The translations under genes were made by a program, and so were the position numbers. Of a DNA stretch of 64,000 bases, positions 62,633 to 64,000 are shown in pieces; position 1 is the first letter of the stretch, and each line of letters begins with the position of its first letter. The notes below the pieces were generated by a model. The model was given only the letters and a program-made list of their open reading frames with translations. It made no database searches and had not been told where the DNA came from. Origin of the DNA: Cardinalis cardinalis (Eukaryota; Chordata; Aves; Passeriformes; Cardinalidae); assembly GCA_014549065.1 (NCBI GenBank), contig JACDOX010000009.1:8127192-8191191 (forward strand), given 5' to 3'.

Positions 62633-64000
62633 AATAGAAACAAGTCTTAATTATTCTGCTTTCCAGTGTTCCTTCTCTTTTGAGTTTTGAAGTAGCAGTC
62701 TTCAGTCTTCAGCAGTATTCATGGCTACTCTCCTTTGCCACTACTTTATGCAAGTCTACCTCTTCTGACCCATTTTTAATACATTTCTAACCTCACGGAG
62801 GAATTGTCTATGACCTTCATTAGCACATTACTTGGACTTCTAGCTAACTGCTGTGATGCCATAAAGATAGGAAATATTTTATTGGTCTTTCCTGATTGAC
62901 TTCTGGCCTGCCTTCTTCCCTGTTTGGTGTATTTTTTCTTACTCTGATTTGAAGTCCATTTGTCTGCTTCAGGTCAGATGTGAGTCGGGCTAACTGATGT
63001 ATTTACACATAGGAAGGGATGAAATAAAAAATTGTGTTTTCTATTAAAAATTGATCTAATGAGGTGNACTCATTGAGAAATACTAAGTAACAAGGGGTAG
63101 TGGTAACTAATCCTTGGGCAAGGATTTAGGTATCCCATTAAAAAGTCAGTGGTTACTTTATTCATAGGACTGGGAACCAATGTAAAAAAAGTTGTTGCCT
63201 GTGTCTAAATATCACTAAAGGCAAAGTGATTAGCTTGGTGGTAGAACAAATCAGTAATAAAATTTCATATCATTCCTAGGAAATACACACCATTTCCAAT
63301 TAGTTTTCCAATATTTCTTGTATCTTCCTAAGTAGAAGGCTAATATACAATTGTAATTGCTAGCCTGCAGGCCTATTCTATTCCTTTCACCTTGTCTTAT
63401 TCTCCCCCAGATATTATTAACATTTTAAAAAGGATTTACAATGGATTCCTCTTGCTACTCTTATATGACTTAGACCATCTGATGTCTAGTTGCCAAGAGA
63501 AGGCAACTAAACTTTCTGTAACTGTGTTCCCCCCTTTGACTTTTTGAATTTGTAAATTTTCAGAACTTTTAGTTCATCCAGTTGGCATACTTTAAATTTA
63601 CTCTTCACTCTTTTTCTAGCAGGTATTGATTTTTGGTTTCTCAGTTTAAGATCATTTCTATGTGCTATCTTTGTGGAAGAGAAATGCAGTCAACTCAAAA
63701 GCTTATTTTTAGGCTAGCTGGGTCCTAATATATGATGGGTTAAATCCATCACAACATGTAAATTCAGCATAGAACACATTTAGTAATGAAAAATATATAT
63801 GGATAACTAGGAGCCACATAGAATGACAGTTAAGTAAGCAAATGCAATTTAATAACAAAAGAACACATATAAATATAAACATAATTTGCATGCATTTTAA
63901 TTTACTTATTTATTTCTCTTTTCAACTATGAGAAATATAACACTAAGATTTCTTCTTACATATAGCAAAGATGAGGAAGATTAGTTAGATGAGAAACTGA

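Larger units (their letters stand above)
56861..64000. other. Probable intergenic sequence downstream of NXPH1
   Basis: AT-rich with microsatellites and small palindromes listed separately. No exon, CpG island or conserved protein frame recognised; the longest frames are about 100 codons and cross N bases. An unseen extended NXPH1 3' UTR cannot be excluded. Confidence 0.5.

Noticed and set aside
1..64000. CRISPR arrays, tRNA or rRNA genes, prokaryotic operons.
   Set aside because: No regularly spaced repeats, cloverleaf-like sequences or dense coding were seen; the sequence is vertebrate non-coding DNA.

Overview
The window reads as vertebrate, almost certainly bird, nuclear DNA. It is AT-rich and almost entirely non-coding. 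It holds relics of the CR1 LINE family and two copies of a long terminal repeat (LTR) type that I recognise from many bird genomes, probably including songbirds. There is one spliced, strongly conserved coding exon. Roughly 150 isolated single N bases are scattered through the window, with no long gaps. No bacterial, CRISPR, tRNA or rRNA features were seen.

The only gene I can support is neurexophilin-1 (NXPH1) on the + strand. Its last coding exon runs from 54913 to 55674. It begins after a textbook polypyrimidine/CAG acceptor and encodes 253 residues up to a TGA: the glycosylated propeptide, an RAKR-type processing site and the six-cysteine mature domain. The start codon and most of the signal peptide must lie on an upstream exon that I did not find here. 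Positions 1 to 54912 are therefore best read as the 3' part of a very long NXPH1 intron. The 3' UTR follows the stop and probably ends near 56860, after a strong AATAAA flanked by Pumilio-type UGUANAUA motifs. From about 56900 to 64000 the sequence looks intergenic.

The intron carries old mobile elements. These are CR1 pieces at 1-395, 2203-2335, about 26030-26400 (weak) and 32385-32520, and a decayed non-CR1, RTE-like LINE reverse transcriptase on the minus strand around 24440-24960. There is an LTR fragment at 6070-6310 and a near full-length degenerate solo LTR at 51170-51748. It also has several short tandem duplications (66, 45, 26, 25 and 19 bp units), microsatellites, small perfect inverted repeats and a telomere-like G-rich tract near 40508-40612.

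Several N-poor, single-copy-looking stretches have compact transcription-factor-like motifs and read like conserved non-coding elements, which are expected in the intron of a neural gene. These are near 16380, 23080 (with a perfect AGGTCA-A-TGACCT palindrome), 29280, 33640, 39420 and 43420. They are inferences from a single sequence. I found no convincing new biological system; the most checkable leads are the nuclear-receptor palindrome, the RTE-like LINE relic, the 3' UTR Pumilio cluster and the N distribution.
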